A DNA stretch of 64,000 nt from CAVSUZ01 sp963791885 (GTDB lineage: Bacteria > Pseudomonadota > Alphaproteobacteria > Acetobacterales > Acetobacteraceae), in NCBI GenBank assembly GCA_963791885.1, contig CAWBUL010000004.1, positions 124,001 to 188,000 on the forward strand. The letters run 5' to 3'. Shown here in pieces: positions 8,224-18,276 of this stretch; the first letter of the stretch is position 1; every line of letters starts with the position of its first letter. The notes beneath the pieces are model-generated. The model worked only from the letters and a program-made list of their open reading frames with translations. It made no database searches and had not been told where the DNA came from. Made by a program: the position numbers and the translations under genes.

Positions 8224-8859
8224 ATGTCGGAACACATGATACACGCCGAGCCGGAGATCTTCGCTTTCGATAGTGACAGCGAGCCCGAGGTCGCGCGCGA
8301 GATCGCCAAATACCCCGAAGGGCGTCAGGCCAGCGCGACGATCGCGCTGCTCTACATGGTGCAGGAGCAGATGCGCCGTGCGACCGGAAGCGGATGGGTT
8401 CCTCGTGCCGGCATGGATGCCGTGGCCGCGCGACTGAAAATGGCCCCGATCCGCGTTTACGAAATCGCCACTTTTTACACGATGTTCAATCTGAAACCGG
8501 TGGGAAAGTGGCACTTGCAGATCTGCACCACAACGCCCTGCTGGCTGCGTGGCTCAGATGATGTCGTCGCCGCCTGCCGGGCGGCAACCGGCATCACCGA
8601 GTGGGGTGAAACCAGCGAAGACGGCATGTTCACCATGTCGGAAGTCGAATGCCTTGGTGCCTGCGTCAATGCGCCGATGTTGCAGGTCAACAACGAGCAT
8701 TTCTACGAGGATCTGGATGCCGAGCGGACCAAGACGCTGCTCGATGCGCTTCGCCGAGGGGAACCGCCCAAGCCGGGCTCCATGAGCGGCCGCCAGACCT
8801 CTGCGCCCGAAGGTGGGCCTACCACACTGACCACACTGCGTTTCGCACCAGGGACATAG
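8224..8859 (+). CDS. nuoE: NADH-quinone oxidoreductase subunit E
   Basis: 211 aa thioredoxin-like subunit with [2Fe-2S] cluster N1a: Cys101 and Cys106 (CTTTPC), Cys143 and Cys147 (CLGAC). The preceding helical domain includes VYEIATFYTMFNL. The extra tail (about 170-211) is low-complexity, as in other Alphaproteobacteria. nuoF begins on the base after its stop codon. Confidence 0.96.
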   Translation: MSEHMIHAEPEIFAFDSDSEPEVAREIAKYPEGRQASATIALLYMVQEQMRRATGSGWVPRAGMDAVAARLKMAPIRVYEIATFYTMFNLKPVGKWHLQICTTTPCWLRGSDDVVAACRAATGITEWGETSEDGMFTMSEVECLGACVNAPMLQVNNEHFYEDLDAERTKTLLDALRRGEPPKPGSMSGRQTSAPEGGPTTLTTLRFAPGT

Positions 8860-10164
8860 ATGCTGGACGATCGGGACAGGATCTTCACCAACCTCTACGG
8901 CCTGCATGACTGGCGGCTGAAGGCGGCGCAGTCGCGTGGCGATTGGGACGGCACGAAAGACATCCTCGCCAAGGGCCGCGACGCCATCATTGAAGAGATC
9001 AAGAACTCCGGCCTGCGCGGTCGCGGCGGCGCAGGCTTTCCCACGGGCCTCAAATGGTCGTTCATGCCGAAGCAATCGGATGGGCGCCCGGCTTACCTCG
9101 TGATCAACGCCGATGAATCCGAGCCCGGCACGTGCAAGGATCGCGACATCATGCGCCACGATCCGCACAAGCTGATCGAGGGCGCACTGGTGGCATCCTT
9201 CGCCATGGGCGCCAACGCCTCCTACATCTACATCCGTGGGGAGTTCTACGAAGAAGCCCGCGTGCTGCAGGCCGCGATCGACGAGGCCTACGAGGCTGGG
9301 CTGATCGGCAAGAACGCCTGCGGGTCTGGTTTCGATTTCAACCTCTACCTCCATCGTGGCGCCGGCGCCTACATTTGCGGCGAAGAGACCGGACTGCTGG
9401 AGAGCCTGGAGGGCAAGAAGGGCATGCCGCGGCTGAAGCCGCCCTTCCCGGCTGCAGTCGGCGTGTACGGCTGTCCCACCACGGTCAACAATGTCGAAAG
9501 CATCGCCGTCGCGCCCACCATCATGCGGCGCGGCGCAGCCTGGTTCACCGGGATCGGACGACCCAAGAACGCCGGCCCGAAGGTTTATTGCATCTCCGGG
9601 CATGTGAATAAGCCATGTAACGTCGAGGATGCGCTCGGCATTCCGCTTCGCGAACTGATCGACCGCTATGCCGGCGGCGTGCGCGGCGGGTGGGACAATC
9701 TGCTTGGCGTCATTCCCGGCGGCGCATCGGTGCCCGTCATTCCAAAATCAATCTGCGATACCGTGCTGATGGATTTCGACAGTCTGCGCGACGTGAAAAG
9801 TGGTCTCGGCACGGCCGCCGTCATCGTCATGGACAAATCCACCGACATCATCCGTGCCATCGCCCGACTCTCGCAATTCTACAAGCATGAAAGCTGCGGC
9901 CAGTGCACGCCCTGCCGTGAAGGCACCGGGTGGATGATGCGCGTCATGTACCGCATGGTCGAAGGCCGCGCCGAACCCGAGGAGATCGACACCCTCGATC
10001 AGGTCACTCGCCAGGTCGAAGGCCACACCATTTGCGCATTGGGCGACGCGGCGGCTTGGCCGATCCAGGGATTGATCCGCCATTTCCGCCCGATGATGGA
10101 GGAGCGCATAGCCGCCTATAAGCAGCGGGCGGGCACATCGCGCATTCCCCTGGCGGCGGAGTAG
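8860..10164 (+). CDS. nuoF: NADH-quinone oxidoreductase subunit F
   Basis: 434 aa NADH dehydrogenase subunit that binds NADH, FMN and [4Fe-4S] cluster N3. Nucleotide-binding loop GLRGRGGAGFPTG (51-63), FMN region ADESEPGTCKDRDI, and cluster ligands Cys346, Cys349, Cys352 (ESCGQCTPCREG) and Cys392 (TICALGD). Entry point of electrons into the complex. nuoG follows after 5 nt. Confidence 0.97.
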   Translation: MLDDRDRIFTNLYGLHDWRLKAAQSRGDWDGTKDILAKGRDAIIEEIKNSGLRGRGGAGFPTGLKWSFMPKQSDGRPAYLVINADESEPGTCKDRDIMRHDPHKLIEGALVASFAMGANASYIYIRGEFYEEARVLQAAIDEAYEAGLIGKNACGSGFDFNLYLHRGAGAYICGEETGLLESLEGKKGMPRLKPPFPAAVGVYGCPTTVNNVESIAVAPTIMRRGAAWFTGIGRPKNAGPKVYCISGHVNKPCNVEDALGIPLRELIDRYAGGVRGGWDNLLGVIPGGASVPVIPKSICDTVLMDFDSLRDVKSGLGTAAVIVMDKSTDIIRAIARLSQFYKHESCGQCTPCREGTGWMMRVMYRMVEGRAEPEEIDTLDQVTRQVEGHTICALGDAAAWPIQGLIRHFRPMMEERIAAYKQRAGTSRIPLAAE

Positions 10165-10169
10165 CGCAC

Positions 10170-12227
10170 ATGCCCAAAGTCACCATCGACGGCATCGAAG
10201 TCGAAGTCCCCGCGGGCTCTAACGTCCTGCAGGCCTGTGAGGCCGCTGGCCTCGAGGTGCCGCGCTTCTGCTACCACGACCGCCTCTCCGTCGCCGGCAA
10301 CTGCCGCATGTGCCTGGTCGAGATCGAGAAGGCTCCGCCGAAGCCCATCGCTTCCTGTGCGTGGCCCGTCGCTGATGGCATGGTGGTGCATACCGACTCT
10401 GCGATGGTTCGCAACGCCCGTCGCGGGGTGATGGAATTCCTTCTCATCAACCATCCGCTCGACTGCCCCATTTGCGACCAGGGCGGTGAGTGCGACCTCC
10501 AGGACCAGGCGCTCGGCTACGGCATGGACCACTCGCGCTACCGCGAAAACAAGCGCGCGGTGGACGACAAATACCTCGGCCCCCTGGTCAAAACCGTAAT
10601 GACGCGCTGCATCCAATGCACGCGCTGCGTTCGCTTCATCACCGAGGTCGCCGGCGTGCCGGAACTCGGCGCCGTTGCCCGCGGCGAAAACCTCGAAATC
10701 ACCACCTATGTCGAGAAAGCCCTCAGCTCCGAGCTGTCGGCCAACATCATCGACCTCTGTCCGGTCGGCGCACTCACCGCCAAGCCGATTGCCTTCGCCT
10801 ATCGAAGCTGGGAACTGGTGAAGACAGACAGTGTCGACGTGCTCGACGGCGTCGGCTGCAATATCCGCGTCGACGCGCGCGGCCCTGAGGTCATCCGCAT
10901 CCTGCCCCGCCTCAATGAGGACGTGAACGAGGAGTGGCTGGGCGACAAATCCCGCTTCTCGGTCGATGGACTAAGACGCCGGCGCCTCGACCGCCCCTGG
11001 GTGCGAGTAGACGGTAAGCTACAGCCCGCCACCTGGTCCGAGGCTTTCGCGGCCACTGCCCAAAAGCTGCAAGCCGCCTCCGGCGAACGCATCGGCGCTA
11101 TTGCCGGGGATCTGTGCGATGCGGAAAGCATGTTCGCACTCAAGGAGCTGATGGCGTCTCTCGGCTCGACCAACCTTGATTGCCGCCAGCGCGACGAGCA
11201 GCTCGATCCTTCCCGTCGCGAATTCTACATCTTCAATAGCGGCATCGCCGCGATCGAGGATGCGGATGTCATCCTGCTGATCGGCACAAATCCGCGCCAC
11301 GAGGCGCCGGTGCTCAACGCCCGTATCCGCAAACGCTGGCTGCATTCCGACTTACCCGTCGGCATCATCGGTCCCGCCGTCGATCTGACATATCCGGTGC
11401 AGCACCTCGGCGAATCCCCTGTCGCGATGGCCGATACCGCCGGGCCCGCGCGCGACTTCTTCAACGCCATGGCCAAAGCCAAGCGCCCGATGGTCATCGT
11501 GGGCGCCAACGCAACCGCCCGGCCGGATGGCGCGGCCATCCTCGCTGCCGCCTGGAAGCTAGCTGAGGAAATCGGCGCTCTGACCGCTGAATGGCACGGT
11601 TTCAACGTGCTGCACACGGCGGCGGCGCGTGTCGGTGCGATGGATCTCGGGTTCCTGCCAGGCCCCCGCGCCAAAGGTTTCCCGCAGATGATGGGCGGTG
11701 AAGTGGACGTGCTTTGGCTGCTTGGGGCCGATGAGTTCAACACCGGCCGCATCGGCCGCGATACCTTCCTAATCTACCAAGGCCATCACGGTGACCGCGG
11801 CGCGGCCCGGGCCGATGTCATCCTCCCCGGCGCGGCATACACCGAAAAGAACGGCACCTACGTGAACACCGAAGGCCGGGTGCAGCGCGGCTATATGGCG
11901 ATCTCGCCGCCCGGTGAGGCGCGAGAGGACTGGAAAATTATCCGTGCGCTCAGCGACGTGCTTGGCCGCAAGCTTCCCTTCGACGACATAGGCGCTCTCC
12001 GCGCCCGCATGGAGCAGGCCAACCCGGTCTTCGGCCGTCTGGACTATATGCCGCGCTTCGGCGCGGGCGACCGCAGTGCCCCCTCCGCGGGACACACCAC
12101 CTTGACCGACACTGCGTTCCTGCCCGTCTTCGAAAACTACTACCAGACCGACCCGATCAGTCGCGCCAGCCCCACCATGGCGGAGTGTGCCGGACTGTTC
12201 GCGCCGCAGCTTCAGGCGGCGGAGTAG
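10170..12227 (+). CDS. nuoG: NADH-quinone oxidoreductase subunit G
   Basis: 685 aa iron-sulfur subunit. N-terminal ferredoxin-like domain with Cys34, Cys45, Cys48 and Cys63 for a [2Fe-2S] cluster; His95, Cys99, Cys102, Cys108 (DCPICDQGGECDL) for N5; Cys147, Cys150, Cys153 and Cys197 for N4. The rest is a molybdopterin-oxidoreductase-like fold that has lost its cofactor. The shorter length compared with E. coli NuoG (about 900 aa) is normal for alphaproteobacterial and mitochondrial-type subunits. Three nt before nuoH. Confidence 0.97.
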   Translation: MPKVTIDGIEVEVPAGSNVLQACEAAGLEVPRFCYHDRLSVAGNCRMCLVEIEKAPPKPIASCAWPVADGMVVHTDSAMVRNARRGVMEFLLINHPLDCPICDQGGECDLQDQALGYGMDHSRYRENKRAVDDKYLGPLVKTVMTRCIQCTRCVRFITEVAGVPELGAVARGENLEITTYVEKALSSELSANIIDLCPVGALTAKPIAFAYRSWELVKTDSVDVLDGVGCNIRVDARGPEVIRILPRLNEDVNEEWLGDKSRFSVDGLRRRRLDRPWVRVDGKLQPATWSEAFAATAQKLQAASGERIGAIAGDLCDAESMFALKELMASLGSTNLDCRQRDEQLDPSRREFYIFNSGIAAIEDADVILLIGTNPRHEAPVLNARIRKRWLHSDLPVGIIGPAVDLTYPVQHLGESPVAMADTAGPARDFFNAMAKAKRPMVIVGANATARPDGAAILAAAWKLAEEIGALTAEWHGFNVLHTAAARVGAMDLGFLPGPRAKGFPQMMGGEVDVLWLLGADEFNTGRIGRDTFLIYQGHHGDRGAARADVILPGAAYTEKNGTYVNTEGRVQRGYMAISPPGEAREDWKIIRALSDVLGRKLPFDDIGALRARMEQANPVFGRLDYMPRFGAGDRSAPSAGHTTLTDTAFLPVFENYYQTDPISRASPTMAECAGLFAPQLQAAE

Positions 12228-12230
12228 GGG

Positions 12231-13244
12231 ATGAACAACGAGAGCGTCTGGCAGACGCCGCTCGGCCATCTCGGCCTGGAATTCGGCGAGGCACTCGCCC
12301 TGCTTGTGCCGCTGCTGATCATGGTGGCCTACCTGACCTACGGCGAGCGCAAGGTGCTTGCTGCGATGCAGCTGCGCAAAGGCCCGAACGTCGTCGGGCC
12401 CTTCGGCCTGTGGCAGCCTTTCGCCGACGCGGTGAAGCTGCTGACAAAGGAAACCATTATTCCCTCGGGCGCCAATCGGCTGCTGTTTCTGCTGGCACCC
12501 ATGATCACCTTCGGCCTTGCCCTGATCGCCTGGGCGGTGGTTCCGGTGCAGGCCGGCTGGGCTATCGCCGACATCAATGTCGGCATCCTCTATCTGTTCG
12601 CCATCAGCTCTCTCGGCGTCTACGGCATCATCATCGCCGGCTGGGCCAGCAACTCGAAATATGCCTTCCTCGGCGCCATGCGCAGTGCCGCGCAAATGGT
12701 CAGCTACGAAGTCTCCATGGGCTTCGTCATCGTCTCCGTGCTGCTCTGCGCTGGCAGTCTCAATCTTTCGGTCATCGTCGAAGCGCAGCGGAAGATCTGG
12801 TTCGTCATCCCGCTCTTCCCGATGTTTGTCGTCTTCTTCGTCTCAGCCCTGGCGGAGACGAACCGCGCACCCTTTGACCTGCCGGAAGGCGAGAGCGAGA
12901 TCGTCGCCGGCTTCATGGTCGAATACAGTGCGCTCAGCTTCGGCCTGTTCTTCCTCGGCGAATACGCCAACATGATCCTCATGAGCGGCCTGACCGCCAT
13001 CCTGTTCCTTGGCGGATGGATGGGGCCTTTCGGCCTGTGGCCGGCGATCGGTCCGATCTGGTTTATCCTGAAGATTTGCTTCTTGCTGTTTGTCTTTATC
13101 TGGGTACGGGCAACCTTTCCGCGCTACCGCTACGATCAGCTCATGCGGCTCGGATGGAAGGTCTTCCTTCCAGCGAGCCTGCTCTGGCTGGTCATCACCG
13201 CGGGGGGCCTGCTCGCCACCGGCTTCATCCCTATTCCTGCCTGA
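12231..13244 (+). CDS. nuoH: NADH-quinone oxidoreductase subunit H
   Basis: 337 aa, eight-helix membrane subunit that closes the quinone chamber and links it to the proton channels. The conserved loop ETNRAPFDLPEGESE and the segments YGERKVLAAMQLRKGPNVVGP (near the N-terminus) and GWASNSKYAFLGAMRSAAQM are intact. nuoI starts 10 nt later. Confidence 0.97.
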   Translation: MNNESVWQTPLGHLGLEFGEALALLVPLLIMVAYLTYGERKVLAAMQLRKGPNVVGPFGLWQPFADAVKLLTKETIIPSGANRLLFLLAPMITFGLALIAWAVVPVQAGWAIADINVGILYLFAISSLGVYGIIIAGWASNSKYAFLGAMRSAAQMVSYEVSMGFVIVSVLLCAGSLNLSVIVEAQRKIWFVIPLFPMFVVFFVSALAETNRAPFDLPEGESEIVAGFMVEYSALSFGLFFLGEYANMILMSGLTAILFLGGWMGPFGLWPAIGPIWFILKICFLLFVFIWVRATFPRYRYDQLMRLGWKVFLPASLLWLVITAGGLLATGFIPIPA

Positions 13245-13254
13245 CGGGACAACC

Positions 13255-13743
13255 ATGCCAACTCTCGACCGTACGGCACGCAGTCTGCTGCTCTGGGAAC
13301 TGATCCAGGGCATGCGGATAACACTGCGCTACTTCTTCAAGCCCAAGGCCACCATCAACTACCCCTACGAAAAATCGCCTCAGAGCCAGCGCTTCCGCGG
13401 CGAACACGCCCTGCGCCGCTACCCCAACGGCGAGGAACGTTGCATCGCCTGCAAACTCTGCGAGGCGATCTGCCCCTCCCAATGCATCGTCATCGAGGCT
13501 GAACCTCGCGCCGACGGCTCACGCCGCACCACGCGCTACGACATCGACATGACGAAATGCATCTACTGCGGCCTGTGCGAGGAAGCCTGTCCGGTGGACG
13601 CCATTGTCGAAGGCCCGAATATGGAGTTCGCCACCGAGACGCGCGAAGAACTCTTCTACGACAAGCAGAAGCTGCTCGCGAATGGCGACATTTGGGAGGC
13701 GGAAATAGCCAGGCGGCTTGAGATGGACGCGCCCTACCGGTAA
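13255..13743 (+). CDS. nuoI: NADH-quinone oxidoreductase subunit I
   Basis: 162 aa ferredoxin-like subunit with two [4Fe-4S] clusters, N6a and N6b: CIACKLCEAICP (Cys63, 66, 69, 73) and CIYCGLCEEACP (Cys102, 105, 108, 112). ATG 13255 gives the family-standard length and a 10-nt gap after nuoH; the longer open frame upstream is antisense-free shadow of nuoH. Confidence 0.97.
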   Translation: MPTLDRTARSLLLWELIQGMRITLRYFFKPKATINYPYEKSPQSQRFRGEHALRRYPNGEERCIACKLCEAICPSQCIVIEAEPRADGSRRTTRYDIDMTKCIYCGLCEEACPVDAIVEGPNMEFATETREELFYDKQKLLANGDIWEAEIARRLEMDAPYR

Positions 13744-13752
13744 GGACCCAGC

Positions 13753-14457
13753 ATGTCCGCCTACCCCGTCGTCTGCTTCTACGTCTTCTCGGTCGTGTTG
13801 ATCCTGTGCGGCGCCATGGTGGTCAGCTCGCGCAATCCGGTTCACTCCGTGCTGTTTCTGATCGCCGCGTTCTTCAACGCCGCGGCACTGTTCCTGATCG
13901 CGGGAGCGGAGTTCCTCGCCTTCATCCTGGTGATTGTCTATGTTGGCGCGGTCGCCGTTCTGTTCCTCTTCGTCGTCATGATGCTGGACGTCGATTTTGA
14001 GGAGCTACGGACCGGCTTTCAGCGCTACCTGCCAATCGGTCTCGCCGTTGGCGCTTTGCTGCTGGCTGAGCTGGTCTTCGTCATGGCGGGTTGGACGTTC
14101 CATCCAGCGGTCCCGCAGCTTCGCCTGTCTCCGACCCCGACCGGAGTCAGCAACACCGTGGCGCTCGGCCGCCTCATCTACACCGATTACATCCTCCCCT
14201 TCCAGGCGGCCGGACTCGTGCTGCTGGTCGCGATGATCGGCGCCATTGTGCTTACGCTGCGTGACCGCCGCCGCTCGCGCCATCAGATCATCCGGGTCCA
14301 GACCGACCGCGATCCGCATGAGACACTGGAACTCATGGAAGTCGGCATCGGCGTCGGCGTGCAAAGCATCGGCATCCTTCGGCCAAAAGTCTCGGAACCG
14401 GGCGACATCGACCAGGATCCGTTGGACGAGCCTGCGCACTCGCATGGAGGCCACTGA
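13753..14457 (+). CDS. nuoJ: NADH-quinone oxidoreductase subunit J
   Basis: 234 aa with five predicted membrane helices and the conserved GAEFLAFILVIVYVGAVAVLF segment (helix 3 with its pi-bulge region). The C-terminal 60 residues after helix 5 (QIIRVQTDRDPHETLELMEVG onward) are an unusually long soluble tail ending in HSHGGH. nuoK begins 1 nt after the stop. Confidence 0.95.
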   Translation: MSAYPVVCFYVFSVVLILCGAMVVSSRNPVHSVLFLIAAFFNAAALFLIAGAEFLAFILVIVYVGAVAVLFLFVVMMLDVDFEELRTGFQRYLPIGLAVGALLLAELVFVMAGWTFHPAVPQLRLSPTPTGVSNTVALGRLIYTDYILPFQAAGLVLLVAMIGAIVLTLRDRRRSRHQIIRVQTDRDPHETLELMEVGIGVGVQSIGILRPKVSEPGDIDQDPLDEPAHSHGGH

Positions 14458-14458
14458 C

Positions 14459-14767
14459 ATGCCCATCGGGGTGGGGCACTTCCTGGTCGTCAGTGCGATT
14501 CTGTTCGTGCTCGGCGTCTTCGGCATCTTCCTGAACCGCAAGAACATCATCATCATCATGATGTCCATCGAGCTGATTCTGCTCTCGGTGAATTTGAACT
14601 TGGTAGCGTTCTCCGGCGCGCTGGGCGACCTCGCCGGGCAGGTCATGGCGATGTTCGTGCTGACCGTTGCGGCGGCTGAGGCCGCCATCGGTCTCGCCAT
14701 CGTTGTGATCTACTTCCGCAATCGTGGCTCCATCCAGGTTGAAGACGTCAACCTGATGAAGGGTTAG
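14459..14767 (+). CDS. nuoK: NADH-quinone oxidoreductase subunit K
   Basis: 102 aa, three membrane helices, the expected size. The membrane glutamates used for proton transfer are present in SIELILLSVNLN and in AAAEAAIGLAIVV. Start ATG 14459, 1 nt after nuoJ; the longer open frame upstream overlaps nuoJ and is not used. Confidence 0.96.
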   Translation: MPIGVGHFLVVSAILFVLGVFGIFLNRKNIIIIMMSIELILLSVNLNLVAFSGALGDLAGQVMAMFVLTVAAAEAAIGLAIVVIYFRNRGSIQVEDVNLMKG

Positions 14768-14809
14768 GCGCGTGGATCACGCGCCTTCAACCAAAATAAG
14801 GGACACGGA

Positions 14810-16741
14810 ATGACCTACATCACGGCCGTGTTCGCGCCCCTGTTCGGCGCCATGTTCGCCGGCCTGCTCGGCAAGTGGATCGGCGACAAGCCGGCGCAGG
14901 CGATCTCCATCCTTTGCATGCTGCTGGCCGCGGCCTGCGGGCCGTTCGCCTGGGTACAGCTCATTTGGGGTGGCGCGCCGGCCGGCGTACTGTCGCTGGG
15001 GCCGTGGATCTACGCCGGCAATTTCCAGGTGGATTGGGCGCTTCGCTACGACGTCCTCTCGGCCACCATGGTGGCTATGGTCACCTTCGTGTCGATGCTG
15101 ATCCACGTATACAGCATCGGCTACATGGCGCACGACGAATACCCGCGCTACCGCTTCTTCGCCTACCTCAGCCTCTTCACCTTCGCCATGCTCATGTTGG
15201 TGACGGGCGACAATCTGCTTCAGCTCTTCTTCGGCTGGGAAGGCGTCGGCCTCTGCTCTTATCTGCTCATCGGCTACTGGTATGACCGGCCGGCCGCGTG
15301 CGCCGCCGCCATCAAGGCATTCATCGTTAACCGCATCGGCGACCTGGCATTTGCCATCGGACTTGCGCTGATCTTTCTGACCTTCGGGTCATTGAACCTC
15401 GATGTGATCTTCAGCCATCTCCCGCAGCACACGACGGAATATTATCACCTGCTTGGTGGCCAGCTCCGCGTCTACGAGCTGATCGCCATCCTGCTTTTCA
15501 TCGGCGCCATGGGCAAATCCGCGCAGCTCTTTCTGCACGTGTGGTTGCCGGACGCGATGGAGGGCCCGACGCCCGTCTCCGCCCTGATCCATGCCGCAAC
15601 CATGGTGACTGCCGGCGTCTTCCTGATGGCGCGCATGTCGCCGCTGATGGATGATGCGCCAGTCGCACTGACACTGGTTGCTGTAATCGGGGGCACCACC
15701 TGCTTGTTTGCCGCCACCATTGGCTGTGTGCAGAACGACATTAAGAAGGTGGTCGCTTACTCTACGTGCTCGCAGCTCGGGTACATGTTTCTGGCCGCCG
15801 GGGTGGGTGCCTACCCTGCGTCGATCTTTCACCTGCTGACCCATGCCTTCTTCAAGGCACTGCTGTTCCTCTGCTGCGGCTCGGTCATCCACGCGATGTC
15901 TGACGAGCAGGACATGCGGAAGATGGGTGGTCTGTGGCGGAAGATCCCAATCACATACGTTACGTTCTGGTTCGGCGGTCTTGCCTTGGCGGGTATCTTC
16001 CCCTTCGCCGGATACTACTCCAAGGACGCCATCCTGGAGGCCGCATTCGCATCCGGCAGCGCGGCTTCGCTTTATGGCTGGATTGCCGGTGTCGCGGCCG
16101 CCTTCTGCACTGCGTTCTACACGTGGCGTATCATCTTCATGACGTTCCACGGCACGTCCCGTGCGGATGCACACGTCCAGGAGCATATCCACGAGAGCCC
16201 GTGGGTGATGACGGTGCCCCTGATGGTGCTTGCACTCGGAGCTTTGGTCGCAGGCTCCCTGCTGCATAATCTGCTAATCGGCGCCGACTGGGATGCCTAC
16301 TGGCGCCAATCCATCGTCATCGCACCGGATAACCACGTTATGACTCTCATGGAGAGTCTGCCCGCCACCGTGCGCTTCGTTCCCCTTCTCGTCGGTATAG
16401 CCGGCATTGCACTCGCCTATTGGTTCTACATCTTGAACCCGATGCTGCCGGTGCGTCTCGCCGATCGCTTCCGCCCGGTCTACCTGCTGCTCCTCAACAA
16501 ATACTACTTCGACGAGATCTACGATTTCCTTTTCGTCCAGCCCGCCTTCAAACTTGCTCGCTTTCTCTGGCAGACTGGTGATGCCACGCTAATCGACGGT
16601 GTCCCCAACGGCCTCGCCGAACTCACCGTCGATGGATCAAAGGGCGCCGTCAAAATCCAGACCGGCTCCATCGCGGTCTATGCATTCGTCATGCTGATCG
16701 GCCTTGTGGCCTTAATCGGCATCTATCTGATCTGGCGGTGA
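14810..16741 (+). CDS. nuoL: NADH-quinone oxidoreductase subunit L
   Basis: 643 aa distal proton-pumping (Mrp antiporter-like) subunit with about 16 helices and the long lateral C-terminal helix. Conserved LFFGWEGVGLCSYLLIGYWYDR, KSAQLFLHVWLPDAMEGPTPVSALIHAATMVTAG and KKVVAYSTCSQLGYMF elements are all visible. It overlaps nuoM by 4 nt (GTGA). A 42-nt gap separates it from nuoK. Confidence 0.97.
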   Translation: MTYITAVFAPLFGAMFAGLLGKWIGDKPAQAISILCMLLAAACGPFAWVQLIWGGAPAGVLSLGPWIYAGNFQVDWALRYDVLSATMVAMVTFVSMLIHVYSIGYMAHDEYPRYRFFAYLSLFTFAMLMLVTGDNLLQLFFGWEGVGLCSYLLIGYWYDRPAACAAAIKAFIVNRIGDLAFAIGLALIFLTFGSLNLDVIFSHLPQHTTEYYHLLGGQLRVYELIAILLFIGAMGKSAQLFLHVWLPDAMEGPTPVSALIHAATMVTAGVFLMARMSPLMDDAPVALTLVAVIGGTTCLFAATIGCVQNDIKKVVAYSTCSQLGYMFLAAGVGAYPASIFHLLTHAFFKALLFLCCGSVIHAMSDEQDMRKMGGLWRKIPITYVTFWFGGLALAGIFPFAGYYSKDAILEAAFASGSAASLYGWIAGVAAAFCTAFYTWRIIFMTFHGTSRADAHVQEHIHESPWVMTVPLMVLALGALVAGSLLHNLLIGADWDAYWRQSIVIAPDNHVMTLMESLPATVRFVPLLVGIAGIALAYWFYILNPMLPVRLADRFRPVYLLLLNKYYFDEIYDFLFVQPAFKLARFLWQTGDATLIDGVPNGLAELTVDGSKGAVKIQTGSIAVYAFVMLIGLVALIGIYLIWR

Positions 16742-18276
16742 GCGCGATGAACGCTGTCGGTTTTCCCGTTCTGTCGCTGATCACCTGGCTGCCGCTGGTC
16801 GGTTGCGCGGTCATCCTTGCCGTTCGTGGCGATGAGGAAACCGTCGCGTCCAACGCACGCTGGACTGCGCTGTGGACCAGCCTGATCGTCTTTGCGCTCA
16901 GCCTCGTGCTCTGGGTCAACTGGGATCCCTCCAACCCCGGCTTTCAGTTCGTCGAATCAGCGCCCTGGCTGCCTGATTACGGGGTGGGCTACCGCATGGG
17001 CGTGGACGGGATCTCTGTGCTGTTCGTCCTGCTGTCCACGCTGCTGATCCCGATCTGCATTCTGGCAAGTTGGGAATCCGTCAAGCGCAACGTTCGCGAA
17101 TACATGATCGCCTTCCTGATTATGGAAACGATGATGGTCGGCATGTTCTGTGCGCTGGATATCATCGTGTTCTATGTCTTCTTCGAGGGTGTGCTTATCC
17201 CCATGTTCGTCATCATCGGGGTGTGGGGCGGCCCGAGGCGCGTCTACTCGGCGTTCAAGTTCTTCCTCTACACCTTCACCGGTTCGGTGTTGATGCTGAT
17301 CGCCATCTTGGCGATGTGGTTTTACGCCAACACCACCGACATCCCCACCTTGCTCCACACCAACTTCCCGCCCGAGATGCAGTTCTGGCTGTTCCTCGCC
17401 TTCTTCGCATCCTTTGCAGTGAAAGTGCCGATGTGGCCGATCCACACCTGGTTGCCGGACGCGCATGTGGAGGCACCCACTGCCGGTTCTGTCATCTTGG
17501 CCGGCGTGCTGCTGAAGATGGGGGCCTACGGATTCCTCCGCTTCTCGGTCCCGATGCTCCCCGTCGCAGCCGCCCACCTCGCGCCAATGATCTACACGCT
17601 CTCGGTCGTCGCAGTGATCTACACGGCGTACGTTGCTCTGGCTCAGGAGGATATGAAGAAGCTGATCGCCTACTCCTCCGTCGCGCACATGGGTGTCGTA
17701 ACAATCGGCATCTTCACCTTCGACGTACAGGGCATTCAGGGCGCGCTCTTCCAGATGCTCTCCCACGGCATCGTCTCGGCTGCGCTCTTCCTTATCGTCG
17801 GCGTTATCTACGACAGGATGCATACTCGTGAGATCGCTCGCTATGGTGGGCTGGCCGATCGTATGCCCATCTATGCCTTCCTGTTCATGCTGTTCACTAT
17901 GGCCACGATTGGGTTGCCTGGAACATCCGGCTTCGTGGGCGAATTTTTGGTGATGATCGGCGCCTTGCATGTGAACTTCTGGCTGGCCCTGTTAGGCAGC
18001 ATGGGGCTGATCCTCGGACCGATGTACGCTCTGTATCTGTACCGCCGCATCATCTTCAGCCGGCTCACGAAACCCGATCTGCGCAACATATTGGACGTGA
18101 CGCCGCGGGAGATCGCGATCTTCGCTCCGCTCGCGGTTATTACGATCTGGATGGGCGCCTATCCGACCAGCTTTACCAGCTTCTGGAACAGCACAGTGGT
18201 GCAGATGGTCGCCCAACACCAGCAGGCCATGGCGGCACCACCGCACAACGTCCGGCTCGCGGAGGACACCCCATGA
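16738..18276 (+). CDS. nuoM: NADH-quinone oxidoreductase subunit M
   Basis: 512 aa antiporter-like proton-pumping subunit. Conserved FYVFFEGVLIPMFVIIGVWGG, KVPMWPIHTWLPDAHVEAPTAGSV and MKKLIAYSSVAHMG are present. GTG 16738 overlaps the nuoL stop (GTGA); ATG 16747 is an alternative start three codons in. ATGA overlap with nuoN. Confidence 0.97.
   Translation: MSAMNAVGFPVLSLITWLPLVGCAVILAVRGDEETVASNARWTALWTSLIVFALSLVLWVNWDPSNPGFQFVESAPWLPDYGVGYRMGVDGISVLFVLLSTLLIPICILASWESVKRNVREYMIAFLIMETMMVGMFCALDIIVFYVFFEGVLIPMFVIIGVWGGPRRVYSAFKFFLYTFTGSVLMLIAILAMWFYANTTDIPTLLHTNFPPEMQFWLFLAFFASFAVKVPMWPIHTWLPDAHVEAPTAGSVILAGVLLKMGAYGFLRFSVPMLPVAAAHLAPMIYTLSVVAVIYTAYVALAQEDMKKLIAYSSVAHMGVVTIGIFTFDVQGIQGALFQMLSHGIVSAALFLIVGVIYDRMHTREIARYGGLADRMPIYAFLFMLFTMATIGLPGTSGFVGEFLVMIGALHVNFWLALLGSMGLILGPMYALYLYRRIIFSRLTKPDLRNILDVTPREIAIFAPLAVITIWMGAYPTSFTSFWNSTVVQMVAQHQQAMAAPPHNVRLAEDTP

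Noticed and set aside
16957..17970. 337-codon minus-strand frame
   Set aside because: Antisense to nuoM; Asp/His/Gln-rich composition of a shadow frame.
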